DNA from: Lachnospiraceae bacterium
GTDB lineage: Bacteria > Bacillota > Clostridia > Lachnospirales > Lachnospiraceae
DNA length: 64,000 nt
Direction: 5' to 3'
Assembly: GCA_015057375.1 (NCBI GenBank)
Contig: SVEM01000001.1
Span: 90,243 to 154,242, forward strand
Below, in pieces: positions 63,208 to 64,000 of the stretch. Under the pieces are notes generated by a model. The model saw only the letters and a program-made list of their open reading frames with translations, had not been told where the DNA came from and ran no database searches. Made by a program: the position numbers and the translations under genes. The number at the start of each line of letters is the position of its first letter. Position 1 is the first letter of the stretch.

Positions 63208-64000
63208 TCATTTCATTTGGCTCTTCCGTTGACTCCGGCGCGCCTGTCGGTGCAGGTGTATATTCCGGTTCCGGTGTTTCCTCCGGATCAGGTGATGCAC
63301 TTGGCTTCGGAGTCTTCGTCGGCTTTGGTGTAGCCGTTGGATAAGTATATTTTATATGATCCTCATCAAATTCATACAAAAGTGTCTGTTCACTTGTCTC
63401 TTTATTTCTTCCGCCAACGAAATATCTGATATTATTGGCCGTCTTCATGTCTATGAGCATGTTATTAAGCATGTCTGACAGGTTCTTTCCGGTCGCTTCC
63501 ATAGAATCAAGTATTGTGTGTGTCATAGGATAATCTTTGTCAGTTGTCTTTGTGTCGTAATTGTCCTCCGAGTTCAGCACAATAGGTCTTGCCGCCGTAT
63601 CAAATGTATTCTCCGTTATAGTCGGATTAACAGTTCCGCTCATAAGTATTGCTGCCGTATTTCCTGCATTAATATTTTTAAATAGATTTCCTTTTATCAC
63701 ACAGTCCTTCCAGTTTATTGAGCGGATTGCATAACCAACTGTATTAATAATATTATTGTTTAGAATCTGGATTCCGGTATGGTAAACCTGTGTCGTACCG
63801 TCAGCCGGCGATACAGAATATTTATGTGTGCCGATTGCACGAAGCGAATCTATGAAATTATTATTTCTTATAATCACATTGTCAACCGGTGTACGGTCGT
63901 AGCTTGTAAATACCTGTCCGTATCCGCCTGTATTTCTGTCAGGCGTGTCTATGTTAATGGCCTCTTTATGGTCATTTGTATCATCAGTGTATTTGCTTCC
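63197..64000 (-). CDS. right-handed beta-helix surface protein, N-terminus cut by window edge
   Basis: 267 visible residues; the frame is open to the right edge, so the N-terminus is missing and the GTG at 63877 is not a real start. The sequence has Asn-rich beta-helix coils (INIDTPDRNTGGYG, NVIIRNNNF, IQILNNNIINTVG, CVIKGNLFKNIN, NPTITENTF), as in pectate-lyase-like proteins. A linker of TPKPTKTPKP/DPEETPEPEYTP type follows, then it stops at NEMMSY. No sortase or wall-binding domain follows the linker. The stop lies in the first unit of the 54-bp array, which suggests that the original C-terminus was lost. Confidence 0.82.
   Translation of the reverse strand, partial: GSKYTDDTNDHKEAINIDTPDRNTGGYGQVFTSYDRTPVDNVIIRNNNFIDSLRAIGTHKYSVSPADGTTQVYHTGIQILNNNIINTVGYAIRSINWKDCVIKGNLFKNINAGNTAAILMSGTVNPTITENTFDTAARPIVLNSEDNYDTKTTDKDYPMTHTILDSMEATGKNLSDMLNNMLIDMKTANNIRYFVGGRNKETSEQTLLYEFDEDHIKYTYPTATPKPTKTPKPSASPDPEETPEPEYTPAPTGAPESTEEPNEMMSY

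Noticed and set aside
63197..63877. Beta-helix protein starting at GTG 63877
   Set aside because: The frame and the beta-helix pattern continue without a break to the window edge, so the gene is truncated by the window.

Overview
The window looks like chromosome of a low-GC, AT-rich Gram-positive anaerobe of the Clostridia, most likely a gut Lachnospiraceae. The evidence is the order rho-rpmE-DUF1385, a DUF4364 regulator, a small acid-soluble spore protein, a meso-DAP peptidoglycan pathway under a lysine riboswitch, and secreted glycoside hydrolases. The genus cannot be fixed from the sequence. Almost everything is on the minus strand; only the malic enzyme and an alanine:cation symporter are on the plus strand. 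No rRNA, tRNA, insertion sequence or CRISPR array was seen.

Layout. 1-2752: DUF1385 membrane protein (cut by the left edge), ribosomal protein L31 and Rho, which carries an Asn-rich insertion. 2966-18190: a 13-gene unit for a rhamnose-containing surface polysaccharide. It reads, in transcription order, rfbACBD (dTDP-L-rhamnose), a two-domain GT2 glycosyltransferase, a Wzm/Wzt-type ABC exporter, two RgpF-family proteins, a methyltransferase, a kinase-fold protein with a C-terminal coiled coil, an acyltransferase and an epimerase. The methyltransferase-kinase-coiled coil set beside an ATPase with a C-terminal Wzt-like domain resembles the WbdD/Wzt chain-capping and export system of Gram-negative O9a antigen; this is the most interesting idea in the window. 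18403-19554: malic enzyme. 19538-30600: a housekeeping run glmM-GH8-tig-clpP-clpX, then lon-engB-NlpC/P60-DUF4364. 30736-34717: spore protein, AGCS symporter, oligoendopeptidase and DJ-1 protein. 34745-38334: recU, an RluA-type pseudouridine synthase, an unknown membrane protein, a HAD phosphatase and a small alarmone synthetase. 38478-41159: polar amino-acid ABC importer. 41280-46107: Gld-like ABC system. 46192-54281: lysine riboswitch-dapA-dapB, then dapF-murE-murF-priA. 54340-57072: OB-fold protein, MTA/SAH nucleosidase, apt and a histidine phosphatase. 57153-61366: a secreted GH95-like enzyme split by a frameshift, plus a lysine-rich secreted protein. 61508-62669: hypA, hypB and a 47-residue membrane protein. 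62827-63207: seven 54-bp tandem repeats, abutting a right-handed beta-helix surface protein cut by the right edge.

Several intergenic hairpins sit directly against the ribosome-binding site or promoter of the next gene (clpX/lon, dapB/dapF, GH95/phosphatase, the amino-acid importer leader, hypB/GH95). This suggests compact punctuation in which one element ends one unit and may tune the next. Start sites were chosen by Shine-Dalgarno spacing; many longer readings begin at a GTG or TTG that is itself part of the ribosome-binding site.
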